Below, one piece after another: positions 1-8,935 of a DNA stretch of 39,895 nucleotides (positions are counted from its first letter, which is position 1; every line of letters begins with the position of its first letter). This DNA is from Chloroflexota bacterium (GTDB taxonomy: Bacteria; Chloroflexota; Limnocylindria; Limnocylindrales; CSP1-4): assembly GCA_025351245.1 (NCBI GenBank), contig JANXWH010000055.1:1-39895 (forward strand), given 5' to 3'. The translations under genes and the position numbers were made by a program. A model generated the notes under the pieces. The model was not told the DNA's origin and ran no database searches. It saw only the letters and a program-made list of their open reading frames with translations.

Positions 1-38
1 GCCGGCGTCGGGCGATCCGGGTCGGCTGGGACGGTCAT
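1..38 (-). CDS. 5' end of an unidentified downstream gene running off the left edge (starts MTVPADPDRPTP)
   Basis: ATG (minus, 38-36) overlaps the TGA stop (37-35) of the oxidase gene as ATGA; too short to identify. Confidence 0.3.
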   Translation of the reverse strand, partial: MTVPADPDRPTP

Positions 39-1636
39 CGCGCGTCCGGCAGCAGGACGCCCGGATGCATGATGGCGGCCGGGTCGAAGCGCCGGGCGAG
101 GTCCCCCAGGGCCGCCATGCCCAGCTCTCCCTTCTCGGCGGCGAGGTAGGCCGCGTGGTCGCTCCCGACTCCGTGCTGGTGGCTGATCGTGCCGCCCAGC
201 CGAACGATGGCCTCCGATGCCGTGGCCTTGAGCCGGCGCCATCGCTCCAGCGTCACGTCGGGGTCGTCGGCAAGGCGGAAGACGAACGTCGTGTAGAGGC
301 TGCTCCCGGTCGGGTAGACGTGGGACAGGTGGGTGAAGGCGTGGACCCGCTCGCCCTCGTCGGCAAGGCCGCGCCGAATCGCCGGCGCGAGCGAAGCCGC
401 CATGGCCGGGACGCGGTCCCAGGCGACCGCCGTCTCGAGCGTGTCGATCCCATAGCCGGCACTCCACAGCGTGTTGCGCAGGTACGGCGTCCGGAAGCGG
501 CCCTTGTGCCACTGGCGCCCGAACATCGACGGCGCCCTGACCGCTCCGAACGCGCGGGCGATCCCCAGCACCTCTACGTAGGTTGCGGCCGTCACCCGCC
601 GCCGCCCGACCAGGCCCAGGAGCACCATGCAGCGGCCCGGGCCGGCGCCGCGTGCGGTGAGGTACCGGCGCAGGGCGGTCAGCGTCCGCTGGTGGCCGGC
701 CATGGCGAGGTTCGTCCACGTCTCGGCGGGCGTGGAGGTGCGCACCATCGCGAGCGGGAGCCGCGCCCGCGCGAGCGCCCGGGTGAACGCGAGCGCCCGC
801 TCCCAGTCGGGCAGGAAGAGTGTCGGGAAGGCCTCCACCTCGGGGAGCGGCGCGACGCGCAGGACGGCATCGGTGAGGATCCCGAACCGCCCTTCGCTGC
901 CCAGGATCGCCTGGCGCAGGTCCGGACCGGCGGCCGAGGCCGGGTGCGGCGGCATCCCCAGGGTCCCGGCCGGCGACTCCACGGTCCCGCCGGCGAAGAG
1001 CGTCTCGATCCGCCCGTAGCCCGCCGATTGCTGGCCCGCGCTTCGCGCCGCCACCCAGCCGCCGACCGTGGAGAGCTCCCAGCTCTGCGGATAGTGCCCA
1101 AGGGTCAGGTTCCGCGCGCGCAGGGCGGCTTCGACGTCCGGCCCGATCGTGCCAGCCCCGAACGTCGCCAGCAGGCTCGCCTCGTCGAGGACCCGCAGCC
1201 CCGCCAGGTGCGCCATCGAGATGGTCAGCCACGGCGAACCGTCGGTCGCGGGCGTCACTCCGCCGACGACGCTCGTGCCACCCCCGTATGGAACCACCCG
1301 GGCACCCACGGCCGCGGCCCACGCCAGCAGCTCGCGGACCTCGACCCCGTCATTCGGGAAGGCGATCCCATCCGGAACCGCGCCCAGCCGTCCCGTGCGG
1401 AGCGCCACCCAGTCCGGGAGGCTCTGGCCCCGCGCGTGGCGGACCCGCGTCTCCGGGTCGTCCACGACGAGGCGGTGGCGGGGGAGGCGGCTCGCCGGAA
1501 CTCCGGCGAGCACGTCGGCCAGGATCGCGTCGCGCCGAGGCGTGGCCGGCCCGACCACGCGCTCGATCGCGTCGGCCCCGCCGGCCGGGAGCTCGTCGCT
1601 GATCGACTCGTCGCCCCAGCCGTTCCAGCGTCGCAT
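35..1636 (-). CDS. FAD-linked oxidase, alkyldihydroxyacetonephosphate synthase (AGPS)-like
   Basis: ORF with FAD_binding_4-type motifs (VPYGGGTSVVGG, STVGGWVAARSAGQQSAGYG) and C-terminal GGTISHQHGVG; start trimmed from 1936 to MRRWNGWGDES. Confidence 0.8.
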   Translation of the reverse strand: MRRWNGWGDESISDELPAGGADAIERVVGPATPRRDAILADVLAGVPASRLPRHRLVVDDPETRVRHARGQSLPDWVALRTGRLGAVPDGIAFPNDGVEVRELLAWAAAVGARVVPYGGGTSVVGGVTPATDGSPWLTISMAHLAGLRVLDEASLLATFGAGTIGPDVEAALRARNLTLGHYPQSWELSTVGGWVAARSAGQQSAGYGRIETLFAGGTVESPAGTLGMPPHPASAAGPDLRQAILGSEGRFGILTDAVLRVAPLPEVEAFPTLFLPDWERALAFTRALARARLPLAMVRTSTPAETWTNLAMAGHQRTLTALRRYLTARGAGPGRCMVLLGLVGRRRVTAATYVEVLGIARAFGAVRAPSMFGRQWHKGRFRTPYLRNTLWSAGYGIDTLETAVAWDRVPAMAASLAPAIRRGLADEGERVHAFTHLSHVYPTGSSLYTTFVFRLADDPDVTLERWRRLKATASEAIVRLGGTISHQHGVGSDHAAYLAAEKGELGMAALGDLARRFDPAAIMHPGVLLPDAR

Positions 1637-1801
1637 GGGGAGATGATGCGCTCCCGCGCCTCGGCCCGTCGCGTCGCGTCGGCTCCGATGCTGCCAGTAA
1701 CGTGCGATGCTGCGCGGAGGGTGCGCCGTCCGCGACGATCGCCACACCTCGACAAGGGCCCGCCGGAGGATCCGCTGGAGCGTGGGTTTCGCGCGCGCGG
1801 G

Positions 1802-1831
1802 TTGGCAGCGAAGGCGCCCGCCCCGTACACT
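1802..1831 (+). promoter_or_regulatory. candidate sigma70-type promoter for the micro-ORF
   Basis: TTGGCA (1802-1807), 18-nt spacer, TACACT (1826-1831), just upstream of AAGGAGGA SD (1838-1845). Confidence 0.4.
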
Positions 1832-1850
1832 CCCTGCAAGGAGGAACCAC

Positions 1851-1922
1851 ATGGGCGACAAGACACCAAAGCGTCCGCCGAAGCCGAAGAAGCCGAAGAC
1901 GCCGACGGCCGCCACCCGCTGA
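1851..1922 (+). CDS. 23-aa Lys/Pro-rich micro-protein MGDKTPKRPPKPKKPKTPTAATR
   Basis: Near-consensus SD aaggagga 5 nt upstream of ATG, terminator-like hairpin shortly after stop; strongly biased composition. Confidence 0.6.
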   Translation: MGDKTPKRPPKPKKPKTPTAATR

Positions 1923-1946
1923 ACCCGGCACTCCACGACGTCGGGG

Positions 1947-1968
1947 CGCGGCCGATCGGTCGGCCGCG
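1947..1968. terminator. Perfect 9-bp stem, 4-nt loop hairpin between convergent micro-ORF and pyrE
   Basis: cgcggccga-tcgg-tcggccgcg. Confidence 0.5.
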
Positions 1969-2004
1969 TTGCCGGCTTTCGTCAGGCGCCCGCGACAGCG
2001 GCGG

Positions 2005-2682
2005 TCATGCGCCCGCGGCGCCCGTGCTCCCCGGCGCGTGGAGCGGCGCGCCCGCGGCGCAGCCCGGGCAGGTCTCCGGCCCTGGGTCGAAGGTCGGGAT
2101 CTCGAGCTGCCAGAGGCCCTGGACCGGGTAGCGGCGCTCCGTCGTCGGGGAGACCAGGACCGCTGTCCCACCCGAGCGGTCGGCCAGCACGAAGCAGGCC
2201 ACGATCTCCCCGCCGGCCGCCTCCACGGGCGGCAGCATCGCGAGCAGCGAGCCGCCAGTGGTCAGGATGTCGTCCACCAGCAGGACCCGCTCGCCGGGCT
2301 CGATCCGGAACCCGCGCCGGAACTCACGGCGGGTCGCCCCATCGGGGCCCCGGACCTCCTCGGCGAAGATACCGCGAACCCCGAGCTGGCGCGCCGTCTC
2401 GAACGCCAGCACGATCCCGCCGGTCGTTGGACCGGCGACGACGTCCACCATCGGCCGGCCCTCCGTCCCGCGGGCCGCGGCGGCCCAGAACGAGCAGAGC
2501 TCGCTGGTCACGGCCGGGTCCTGGAGGAGCAGGAACTTTTCCAGGTAGCGCTCGCTGTGGCGGCCGGACTTGAGGAGGAAGTGGCCTTCCTTCAGGGCGC
2601 CGGCGCGCTGGAAGAGGGACTCCGTGCGGGCGCCCATCGCGGCGCGCGCTGCTGCGTCAAGGGCGGGGCGGATCGTGGTCAT
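2005..2682 (-). CDS. pyrE: Orotate phosphoribosyltransferase
   Basis: PRTase motif RVLLVDDILTTGGSL; HFLLKSGRHSERYLEK; pyr gene neighbourhood. Confidence 0.9.
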   Translation of the reverse strand: MTTIRPALDAAARAAMGARTESLFQRAGALKEGHFLLKSGRHSERYLEKFLLLQDPAVTSELCSFWAAAARGTEGRPMVDVVAGPTTGGIVLAFETARQLGVRGIFAEEVRGPDGATRREFRRGFRIEPGERVLLVDDILTTGGSLLAMLPPVEAAGGEIVACFVLADRSGGTAVLVSPTTERRYPVQGLWQLEIPTFDPGPETCPGCAAGAPLHAPGSTGAAGA

Positions 2683-2770
2683 GTCCGGATTCTACGGGCC
2701 GCGGCAGGGCGCCATGGGCCGGCATCCGCGCAGCACCGGCATCTGCGGAAGGTCGGCTGGGACCCGCGCG

Positions 2771-3043
2771 TCAGGAGACGAGCAGCCAGAGCAGGAGCCC
2801 GACCCAGAGCACGGTCGCGACCGATTGCACGATCCAGAAGCTGCGGTGCTGCGTCTTGTGGCGCATCCCGAAGAACACGAGCCAGGCGCCGCCCACGCCG
2901 CCGAGGAAGCAGAGCAGCCAGAGCGTCCGCTCGCGGATCCGGCGCCCGCCGCGCCGCGCGGCGACCTTGTCGAGCGCGTACGCCACGCCGGTCACGAGGT
3001 TGATGGCGATGAGCCAGGACAGCAGGGCGGGGACGAGCTGCAC
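2771..3043 (-). CDS. DUF1294 family small membrane protein
   Basis: YALDKVAARRGGRRIRERTLWLLCFLGGVGGAWLVFFGMRHKTQHRSF is typical of DUF1294. Confidence 0.8.
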   Translation of the reverse strand: MQLVPALLSWLIAINLVTGVAYALDKVAARRGGRRIRERTLWLLCFLGGVGGAWLVFFGMRHKTQHRSFWIVQSVATVLWVGLLLWLLVS

Positions 3044-3076
3044 GTGGACCTCGTGGACAGATGCGCCGGCGTGCCG

Positions 3077-4246
3077 CTACGGCCGGTACTCGACGCCCTT
3101 CGCGGAGGCTGCGTTCGGCCGCGTTGGCAGCGCCGTCCCGATCAGCGGCCCGTACGAGGCGAGGCCCCGGCGGCCGCATTCCGCCGCCAGCTGATCCACC
3201 AATCGCACGGGCAGCGTCGGGTCCGCGAAAATCGCCGTCCCCACCTGGACCGCGACCGCGCCGGCCGCCAGGTAGTCCAGGACGTCGTCGAGCCCCGTCA
3301 CCCCGCCGATCGCGATGACGGGGATGCCCACGACCTGCGCCACCTCGTAGACGATCCGAAGCGCCACCGGCTTGATCGCCGGGCCGGACAGCCCGCCGTA
3401 CGTGTTGCCGAGGAACGGGCCCGTCCGGTCCGCGCGGAGCGCCATCCCGGAGAGCGTGTTGACCGCCGAGAGCGCATCGGCCCCGGCGGCGGCGATTGCC
3501 GCCGCGATCGGCCGGATGTCGGCGACGTTGGGCGAGAGCTTGACGATGAGCGGCAGCTCCGTGGCGCGCCGGACCGCGCGCGTCACGGCCGCCGCGGCTT
3601 CCTGGTCGATCGCGAACTGGAGCCCGCCCTTCCCGACGTTCGGGCAGCTGATGTTCAGCTCCACGCCGGCAATCCCCGGCACGAGGTCGAGCTTCCGGAC
3701 CACGCCCACGTAATCCTCGATCGACTCTCCGGCGACGTTCACGATCACGGGAACCTTCCAGCCTGCCCACTGCGATGCGTACCGCTCCAGCACCGCGTCG
3801 ACGCCGGGGTTCTGCAGGCCGATTGAGTTGAGCATCCCGCCCGGCGTCTCCGTGACGCGCGGCGGGCGATTTCCCTGGCGTGGCCGCAGCGTGGTTCCCT
3901 TGCAGCAGATCGCCCCGATCCGCTGGATGTCGACCACGTCGGCGTATTCCACCCCGTAGCCGAACGTCCCCGACGCGACGAGGATCGGGTTGCGCAGGAC
4001 CAGGCCGCGCCCGAGGTCCACCGAGAGATCCACGGTGGATCGGGCGGGTCCCGCGACCGGCGGGCCGACCGGTCGGGCGGCGGGCGACGCCGGACCCGGC
4101 GGGGGCGCCGGCCTCGGCTCCACGATCGCGCTCCGGATCGTGCGGACGGTGGGCGTCCGGCGTGTCTTCGGCGCGGGACCGCTCGTCGCGCCCCGCGACG
4201 GCGGCACGGCCTTGCCGTAGGTCACGACCCGCTTCTTCGCCCTCAT
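3077..4246 (-). CDS. pyrD: Dihydroorotate dehydrogenase (class 1B catalytic subunit) with Pro/Arg-rich N-terminal extension
   Basis: ELNISCPNVGKGG, VKLSPNV, IGGVTGLDD motifs; ATG overlaps pyrK stop (ATGA). Confidence 0.9.
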   Translation of the reverse strand: MRAKKRVVTYGKAVPPSRGATSGPAPKTRRTPTVRTIRSAIVEPRPAPPPGPASPAARPVGPPVAGPARSTVDLSVDLGRGLVLRNPILVASGTFGYGVEYADVVDIQRIGAICCKGTTLRPRQGNRPPRVTETPGGMLNSIGLQNPGVDAVLERYASQWAGWKVPVIVNVAGESIEDYVGVVRKLDLVPGIAGVELNISCPNVGKGGLQFAIDQEAAAAVTRAVRRATELPLIVKLSPNVADIRPIAAAIAAAGADALSAVNTLSGMALRADRTGPFLGNTYGGLSGPAIKPVALRIVYEVAQVVGIPVIAIGGVTGLDDVLDYLAAGAVAVQVGTAIFADPTLPVRLVDQLAAECGRRGLASYGPLIGTALPTRPNAASAKGVEYRP

Positions 4247-5121
4247 CGCTTGTGCGTCCCCGCCCCGGCCGTCGCCTCCCAGTCGATCTCGTCGAAGGCG
4301 AAGACCGGGCCCTCGCGGCAGACGCGCTGCGGTCCGTTGACGCCCCAGATCACGCAACCCAGGCAGGCGCCCACCGCGCAGCCCATGTTCTGCTCCATCG
4401 CGACCTGCAGAAAGGCCTTCTTCCGGGCCGCCGGCGACCCGAGCGGGACCGGCCTGCCGCCGCCTCGCTTGCGCCCGAGCGTCGCGACGCCAAGGCGGCC
4501 CTTCCGCCCGGCGACCAGGCCTGCCAGGGTCCGGAGCATCGGCAGCGGGCCGCAGGCAAAGGCCTGGTCCGCCCACGCCTCGTAGTCGAGGACGAGATCG
4601 GTGACGAACCCGCGGTGGCCCACCGACCCGTCGTCCGTCGCGACCAGGTATTCCACCTCGTCCGGAAGGAGCGACGAGGGATAGACCTCGGACGCGTCGC
4701 GGCAGCCGTAGAGGAGGACCACCTGCCGACCGTCGCGGAGCGCCTCGTCGACGAGCAACCGGAGGTCGGCGATCCCCAGCCCGCCGGCCACCAGCAGGAG
4801 GTGCCGGCTCCGCGAATCCACCTGGAACCCCTGACCCAGCGGGCCCAGCATGTCGATCCTTTCGCCCGGCCGCAGGCGTGTCAGCCAGGCGGTCCCGCGG
4901 CCGACTTCCCGGAAGTGCAGCGAGATCGCGCCGGTCGCGGGGTCTGCGGTGTTGATCGTGAACGGCCGGCGCAGGACGAGCCCTGAGCAGTCACCGGTCC
5001 GGACATGCACGAACTGCCCGGCCCGGGCGCTCACCGCCAGCGCCGGGGCGTGGTACTGCTGGAGCCACTGGCCCGGCAGGACCTGCCGGCTTTCCTGGAG
5101 TTCGGCGTCGACGAGCTGCAT
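4243..5121 (-). CDS. pyrK: Dihydroorotate dehydrogenase electron-transfer subunit
   Basis: FNR-like fold motifs (RRPFTINTAD, LLLVAGGLGIADLRLL) plus C-terminal [2Fe-2S] Cys motif (NMGCAVGACLGCVIW...RVCREGPVF). Confidence 0.9.
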   Translation of the reverse strand: MQLVDAELQESRQVLPGQWLQQYHAPALAVSARAGQFVHVRTGDCSGLVLRRPFTINTADPATGAISLHFREVGRGTAWLTRLRPGERIDMLGPLGQGFQVDSRSRHLLLVAGGLGIADLRLLVDEALRDGRQVVLLYGCRDASEVYPSSLLPDEVEYLVATDDGSVGHRGFVTDLVLDYEAWADQAFACGPLPMLRTLAGLVAGRKGRLGVATLGRKRGGGRPVPLGSPAARKKAFLQVAMEQNMGCAVGACLGCVIWGVNGPQRVCREGPVFAFDEIDWEATAGAGTHKR

Positions 5122-5189
5122 ACGGCGTGTTCGGTGATGACAGCGTGCGACAGGCCAGGCGAGGACGGCTTCCGTCGCGTTCCTGGCGG

Positions 5190-6113
5190 CTAGCGGTCCG
5201 CCCCCGGGCGGGCCTCGGCGGCGGCGTTCGAATTGTCGTCGTCGTCATCGTCGGATTCGTCGTCCTCGTCGGACTCGTCGTCCTCGTCCATCTCGGGCGC
5301 GACGACCGGGTAGGCCTCCGCGATTGCATCCGCGATGTCGCCAAAGACGTCCGTCGGGTCGTAGAACTCCACCAGCTCCTCGGGCGTCGTGAGCTTGCGC
5401 CACGCACCCTCGTCGCCCTCCGGCTCCACCTCGGCCTGGATCTGGCCGGAGCGGGCCAGCGAGAGCCGCTCGTCGTCGTCGTCGATGACGATCAGGTCGC
5501 CCACCTGCTCGGCAAGGCCGCTCGCCGCCTGCTGGAACTGCTCGATCAGGCGGGCCTCGGACAGCTGGCTCCGCTCCTGGAACGTGAGCGCGAGGTCGTA
5601 GAGCTTGTGCGCGGCCGACGTCTCGTCGTCGGCGTCGAGCGGCTGGCCGGCCGCCCAATCGTCGGCGGCGGCGGCGTACGCGACGTCGGCCTCCGGCGAG
5701 ACCGTCTCTTCGGGTCCGATCCCGGCGACGTTGAGGAGATCATCGGCGGCGGTCGGCTCCGGCTCCAGGCCAGCGGCTTCGCGCGCGGCCTCGGCGAATG
5801 CCGCGTAGATGTCGGCGGGGTTGTAGAGCTCCACCAGCTCCGCGGCGCTCTCGATCACCTCGGTCTCGCTGACCCACTCGTCGGTCACCTCGTCCTGAAA
5901 TCGTGTCCGGCTGCGGAACGAGAGATCGGGCGCGACGGAGAGGTAGTCGGGGTCGTCGTCGATCAGCGTCATGCCGCCGATCTCCTTGATCCGGGCGGCG
6001 TTCGCCTCCAGGAAACCCTGGAGCTGTTCGGCCGATCGGACCAGGAAATCGGAACGCTCGAGGGCGGCGTCGCGGGCGAGCTCGCCGAGCAGATCGGTGC
6101 GGTTCGCGTCCAT
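5190..6113 (-). CDS. Uncharacterised acidic protein with an internal duplication and Asp/Glu-rich C-terminal tail
   Basis: ORF trimmed to MDANRTDLLG; two related segments (LIDDDPDYLSVAPD...AAELVELYNPADIYAAFAEA and VIDDDDERLSLARS...PEELVEFYDPTDVFGDIADA); tail DEDDESDEDDESDDDDDDN. Confidence 0.7.
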   Translation of the reverse strand: MDANRTDLLGELARDAALERSDFLVRSAEQLQGFLEANAARIKEIGGMTLIDDDPDYLSVAPDLSFRSRTRFQDEVTDEWVSETEVIESAAELVELYNPADIYAAFAEAAREAAGLEPEPTAADDLLNVAGIGPEETVSPEADVAYAAAADDWAAGQPLDADDETSAAHKLYDLALTFQERSQLSEARLIEQFQQAASGLAEQVGDLIVIDDDDERLSLARSGQIQAEVEPEGDEGAWRKLTTPEELVEFYDPTDVFGDIADAIAEAYPVVAPEMDEDDESDEDDESDDDDDDNSNAAAEARPGADR

Positions 6114-6165
6114 TGCTGGCGCCTCCTTCTCGATTCGATGTCCGGGTCGTCGTCGGCGCCCGGTG

Positions 6166-6492
6166 CTAGGGGTGGTATTCAAGGTCGGTGCCCATCCGCT
6201 CCCGGAGGAACATCGAGTGGTGCCGCTCGAAGATCCACTCGCCGGCCCGATGGCCGAGCGCGCGGGTGGCCTCGTCGGCCTCCAGCTTGTCGAGGGTGGC
6301 GTAGTCGGGCAGGTCCATGAGGATCACGTTGTCGAAGTCCCAGCCGTGGGCCACGTTGTACCAGCCCAGGAACCGGATGCCGAACTTCTCCTCGTACTCC
6401 CGAACCTGCCGCGGGAAGATCGTGCGCATGAAGAACTTGAAGAACGGGTCGCGCCCACGTCGGACCGAGAAGTAGGTCGCGAGCACCGGCAC
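6166..6492 (-). CDS. Small protein, possible dimeric alpha/beta-barrel (NIPSNAP/EthD-like) fold
   Basis: 108-aa ORF; YEEKFGIRFLGWYNVAHGWDFDNVILMDLPDYATLDKLEAD resembles this fold class; no specific family recognised. Confidence 0.55.
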   Translation of the reverse strand: MPVLATYFSVRRGRDPFFKFFMRTIFPRQVREYEEKFGIRFLGWYNVAHGWDFDNVILMDLPDYATLDKLEADEATRALGHRAGEWIFERHHSMFLRERMGTDLEYHP

Positions 6493-6575
6493 GGCGGTCA
6501 GCCCTCCTTCTCCGCCGGCCCTCCCGGCGGTTCGGGGACGCGAGCCCCCTGGTTGGTCGCCGTTCGCGGCGAACG

Positions 6576-7091
6576 CTATTCTCGCACGCCCTCCGACCCG
6601 GGCTCGATCGTCTGCGGCGCGGGGGGCTCCGTCGCGGCAGTCGCACCTCCGCGACCGACTTCATCGGCGGCCGGCACGCCGAGCAGCACGTCCTCCAGCT
6701 CGCCCACCGTCGGCGTGGCGCTCGCAAGCGGCCGGCGACGACCCGCGTCGCGGCGATCGGCCGCCACGAGCCGCAGCAGGAAGATCAGCGTCTGGCCCAC
6801 GAAGAGGAGCAGGCCCAGCGCCACGAAGAGGAGCGCCGCGAGGACCTCGAACGGCCAGTTCAGCGTGACGCCGATCGGGATGAGGACCAGAAAGAAGGCG
6901 AGGACAACAGCCTGGAACCAGAAGCAGCCAAGGCCCGGGCCGCGCGCGGCATCGAGCTCCTCCCCCTTGTAGGCGGGGCGACGGGCCGCGACGTCGGCGG
7001 AGCTCCGGCGATCGCCGGAGGGTGCCGCGGCTCCAGCGGGGTGGGATGGCTCGCGGTCAAGGGCAGTCGTGGGCGTCGCGTCGTCGGTCAC
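6576..7091 (-). CDS. Small membrane protein with two predicted TM helices
   Basis: C-terminal part of ORF 6576..9917; GTG start assumed; GCFWFQAVVLAFFLVLIPIGVTLNWPFEVLAALLFVALGLLLFVGQTLIFLLRL. Confidence 0.55.
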   Translation of the reverse strand: MTDDATPTTALDREPSHPAGAAAPSGDRRSSADVAARRPAYKGEELDAARGPGLGCFWFQAVVLAFFLVLIPIGVTLNWPFEVLAALLFVALGLLLFVGQTLIFLLRLVAADRRDAGRRRPLASATPTVGELEDVLLGVPAADEVGRGGATAATEPPAPQTIEPGSEGVRE

Positions 7092-7262
7092 GGAGTCGGA
7101 TGTCCTCGGCGGCCCCGCGGGGCATTTCGATTTCGTCGGCCTGACGAATTTCGTCGGCGTGACAATACGCCCGAACGATCCCGAGCGTCCGAGGACCCGG
7201 CAAGTGGCCCCCCGCACCGCGGTCAGACGGCACACGTGCGGCGTCCGGTACGATCTCCGGCG

Positions 7263-8918
7263 ATGCACGACGAGCCCGCCGACCCACTCGCCCGCTTCCG
7301 CTGGCACCCGGAGCCTGAGCTGCTGGGGATCGGCGACGAGGCGACCAGCCGGGCGGCACTCGAGCGCCTCGGCGCGGCAGCATGGCAGACGAGCCTGGAC
7401 TACCTCTACCGCGAGGGCGTCCGGCGCGGAACGGGCCCGGAAACGTACGCCGAGCTGCGCAAGCGCCACTTCGGCGCGTCGGGCGGGCCCGGCCCGGCCC
7501 CGGCCACGCCGACGCCGGCCGCGGAGATCCTCGCCGAGTTCACCGCCCGGCTGGCGCCGTACCAGCTCAACCCCTACCACCCCGGCGTCCTCTCGTACTT
7601 CACGCCGCCGCCACTCGCGCTGTCGATCGTCGGAGAGCTCCTCGCCCAGTGGATCAACCAGGGGATCGACGTCTACCAGGCGGGCCCGGTCGGGACGTTC
7701 GTGGAGGAGGAGGTCAACCGCTGGCTGTGCGACCTCGTGGGGTACGGCGCGGGGAGCTGGGGCGTGCTGACGTCCGGCGGCACGATGGCCAACCTGATGG
7801 CGCTCACGGTCGTCCGCGACGTGCACCTCGCGCGGCTGGCGGCCGCCGCCGCGGCCGGGCTGCCGGCGGCGGCAGCCCTGGATCCGGCGCGCCTCGCAGC
7901 GGGTGGCGTGGCCGCCTATCCGGCCGTGCCGCGCGGGGCCGCGCTCGACGGCGTCCGCGTCTACGCCAGCGACCAGGCGCACTTCTCGATCGCGAAGGCG
8001 CTCGACATCCTGGGCTTCCCGGAGGGGACGCTGCACGTCGTGCCATCCGACGAGCGATTCCGCCTCCGCGGCGTGGACGTGGCTCGGGCGCTCGCCGAAG
8101 ACGCCGCGGCCGGCCTGCGGCCGCTCGCCATCTCGGCTGTCGCCGGGAGCACGAACACGGGTGCGGTGGACGCGACCGGTGAGCTGGCCGACGTGGCGGC
8201 GGCCCACGGGCTCTGGCTCCACGTGGACGCGGCGTACGGCGGAGCCGCGCTCCTTTCTGCGCGGGACGCGGGCCGCGTGCCAGACCTTGCGCGGGCAAAC
8301 TCCATCACGATCGACCCGCACAAGTGGTTCTTCCAGGCCTACGACATCGGCGGGCTCCTGGTCCGGCGGCAGGAGGATCTGCGGCAGACGTTCCACCGTG
8401 AGCCGGAGTACTACCGCCACGGCAACCTGGACGAGGAGCCGATCCACTGGTACCAGTACAGCTTCGAGGGGACGCGGCGGTTTCGCGCCCTCAAGCTCTG
8501 GGCAAGTTGGAAGCACCTCGGGACGGCTGGCCTGGGACGGCTTGTAGAGATGAACGACGATCTCGCCGCGCACCTCGCGGCCCGGATCGCGGAGAGCGAC
8601 GACCTGGAGGCGATCCCGGACGGCGCCCCGGACCTCTCGGTCGTCTGCTTCCGGCACGTCCCGGGCGGGCGGGCCCGGGCAGCCGAGCTCGAGGCGTCCG
8701 ATCCCGCTTCGCTCGACCACTACACGGACCTGCTCTGCGCGGCGCTGAACCGGTCCGGCGAGGGCTGGCTCTCGACCACGATCCTCCGCGGCCGGACGTA
8801 CCTGCGGGCCGGGATCGTCAACTACCTGAGCTCGCCGGCGGCGGTGGACGCGGTCCTTGCCACGCTTCGCCGCCTGGCGCCCGCGGCGGCCGACGCGGCG
8901 GGGCTCTCCCTGACCTGA
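7263..8918 (+). CDS. Group II pyridoxal-phosphate-dependent amino-acid decarboxylase
   Basis: GVLTSGGTMANLMAL, LHVDAAYGG, SITIDPHKWFFQAYDIGGLLVRR (PLP lysine). Confidence 0.9.
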   Translation: MHDEPADPLARFRWHPEPELLGIGDEATSRAALERLGAAAWQTSLDYLYREGVRRGTGPETYAELRKRHFGASGGPGPAPATPTPAAEILAEFTARLAPYQLNPYHPGVLSYFTPPPLALSIVGELLAQWINQGIDVYQAGPVGTFVEEEVNRWLCDLVGYGAGSWGVLTSGGTMANLMALTVVRDVHLARLAAAAAAGLPAAAALDPARLAAGGVAAYPAVPRGAALDGVRVYASDQAHFSIAKALDILGFPEGTLHVVPSDERFRLRGVDVARALAEDAAAGLRPLAISAVAGSTNTGAVDATGELADVAAAHGLWLHVDAAYGGAALLSARDAGRVPDLARANSITIDPHKWFFQAYDIGGLLVRRQEDLRQTFHREPEYYRHGNLDEEPIHWYQYSFEGTRRFRALKLWASWKHLGTAGLGRLVEMNDDLAAHLAARIAESDDLEAIPDGAPDLSVVCFRHVPGGRARAAELEASDPASLDHYTDLLCAALNRSGEGWLSTTILRGRTYLRAGIVNYLSSPAAVDAVLATLRRLAPAAADAAGLSLT

Positions 8919-8935
8919 GCCCGGCGCGGCGTCCT

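Noticed and set aside
65-2131. 688-aa plus-strand ORF opposite the AGPS-like oxidase
   Set aside because: Low-complexity Arg/Gly/Pro composition without domains; shadow frame of the real minus-strand gene in GC-rich DNA.
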